A DNA stretch of 64,000 nucleotides from Platycnemis pennipes (Eukaryota > Arthropoda > Insecta > Odonata > Platycnemididae). The notes beneath the pieces are model-generated. The model saw nothing but the letters and a program-made list of their open reading frames with translations. It searched no databases and had not been told where the DNA came from. The first letter of the stretch is position 1; each line of letters starts with the position of its first letter. Shown here in pieces: positions 62,861-64,000 of the stretch. Position numbers and translations under genes: made by a program. Location of the stretch: positions 133,791,544-133,855,543 of the forward strand of contig OW121852.1 in the NCBI GenBank assembly GCA_933228895.1. Reading direction: 5' to 3'.

Positions 62861-64000
62861 TGAAAAACATCCTAGTAAAATAAAAAAATCCACTTCTCAG
62901 GCTTCCACTCAAACTTGGATTTTTTCATCTGAATTCATTTCTCCCGCTGTTTTTTATCTAAAATTAACCATTTCGTCCGTCTGCAGCTCAGTTCACCAAA
63001 ATTTATGCAAAACATCCTAGTGAAATAAAAAAATCCACTTCTCAGGCTTCCACTCAAACTTGGATTTTTTCATCTGAATTCATTTCTCCCGCTGTTTTTT
63101 ATCTAAAATTAACCATTTCGCCCGTCTGCAGCTCAGTTCACCAAAATTTATGCAAAACATCCTAGTGAAATAAAAAAATCCACTTCTCAGGCTTCCACTC
63201 AAACTTGGATTTTTTCATCTGAATTCATTTCTCCCGCTGTTTTTTATCTAAAATTAACAATACTCCCGTCTGCAGCTCAGTTCACCAAAATTTATGCAAA
63301 ACATTCTAGTGAAATAAAAAAATCCACTTCTCAGGCTTCCACTCAAACTTGGATTTTTTCATCTGAATTTATTTCTCCCGCTGTTTTTTATCTAAAATTA
63401 ACCATTTCGTCCGTCTGAAGCTCAGCTCACCAAAATTTATGCAAAACATCCTAGTGAAATAAAAAAATCCACTTCTCAGGCTACCACTCAAACTTGGATT
63501 TTTTCATCTGAATTCATTTCTCCCGCTGTTTTTTATCTAAAATTAAAAATTTCGCCCGTCTGCAGCTCTGTTCACCAAAATTTATGAAAAACATCCTATA
63601 AAAATAAAAAAATCCACTTCTCAGGCTTCCACTCAAACTTGGATTTTTTCATCTGAATTCATTTCTCCCGCTATTTTTTATCAAAAATTAACAATTTCGC
63701 CCGTCTGCAGCTCTGTTCACCAAAATGTATGAAAAACATCCTAGTAAAATAAAAAAATCCACTTCTCAGGCTTCCACTCAAACTTGGATTTTTTCATCTG
63801 AATTCATTTTTCCCGCTGTTTTTTATCTAATATTAACCATTTCGCCCGTCTGCAGCTCTGTTCACCAAAGTTTATGCAAAACATCCTAGTGAAATAAAAA
63901 AATCCACTTCTCAGGCTTCCACTCAAACTTGGATTTTTTCATCTGAATTCATTTCTCCCGCTATTTTTTATCTAAAATTAACAATTTCGCCCGTCTGCAG

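Larger units (their letters stand above)
58011..64000. repeat. 145-bp satellite array, right block (about 41 monomers)
   Basis: The same 145-bp satellite resumes in the same orientation directly after the retrotransposon and runs off the window end. From the CTGCAG ending at 58053 to the one ending at 64000 there are 41 periods plus 2 bp. This is explained by +1 indels near 60634, 60745 and 61285 and a -1 near 63271. Up to about 60.0 kb the monomers match those of 50-52 kb closely. Beyond that, private substitutions become common (for example 60620-60690, 60790-60840, 63240-63430), as expected toward a less homogenised edge of an array. No gene is seen. Confidence 0.97.

Noticed and set aside
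1..64000. CRISPR-like array
   Set aside because: The whole 145-bp unit is repeated without unique spacers, and there are no cas genes; it is a eukaryotic satellite.

Overview
The window is eukaryotic repeat DNA, most likely from an arthropod and probably an insect. It has no bacterial features and no host gene that I can recognise. The insect call rests on the Jockey-clade non-LTR retrotransposon it contains; the species cannot be named from the sequence.

Layout: (1) 1-52575 is an unbroken head-to-tail satellite array with a 145-bp monomer (about 33% GC). Each monomer normally carries a CTGCAG site and, in most copies, a GAATTC site. By phase counting, 362 monomer periods separate the first and last anchor points, with a net length drift of only -3 bp, all of it explained by ten small indels that I located. 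(2) 52576-57997 is one retrotransposon on the minus strand. It has a 5' leader, an intact ORF1 (nucleic-acid-binding protein with three zinc knuckles), an intact ORF2 (endonuclease plus reverse transcriptase) and a 3' UTR of about 0.75 kb. It is flanked by a perfect 13-bp target-site duplication made from satellite sequence. (3) 58011-64000 is the continuation of the same array, another 41 periods, running to the window end and becoming more divergent after about 60 kb.

The array is not a random string of monomers. A few variant positions (GAATTC/GAAGTC, CACT/CACC, ATGAG/ATGAA/ATGCA, CCTATAAAAAT/CCTAGTAAAAT/CCTAGTGAAAT, CCCGTC/CCCATC, TTAACA/TTCACA) mark blocks that were copied as units. These include a 6-monomer module of 870 bp seen four times at 14.9-19.9 kb, a 22-monomer (3190 bp) duplication at 7-13 kb, and a 41-monomer (5946 bp) tandem duplication at 28.7-40.5 kb. 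Shorter 2-, 6-, 9- and 18-monomer repeats also occur. GAAGTC monomers occur only before about 19.5 kb and after about 60.2 kb, so the central 40 kb looks like a later expansion inside an older array.

In the retrotransposon, ORF1 and ORF2 overlap by one base in a TAATG stop-start junction, which suggests reinitiation as the route to ORF2. Intact frames and a perfect duplication indicate a recent insertion. The oddest point is the 3' junction: on the coding strand the element ends in a run of T, not A, while A-rich tracts lie about 280-340 bp further inside.
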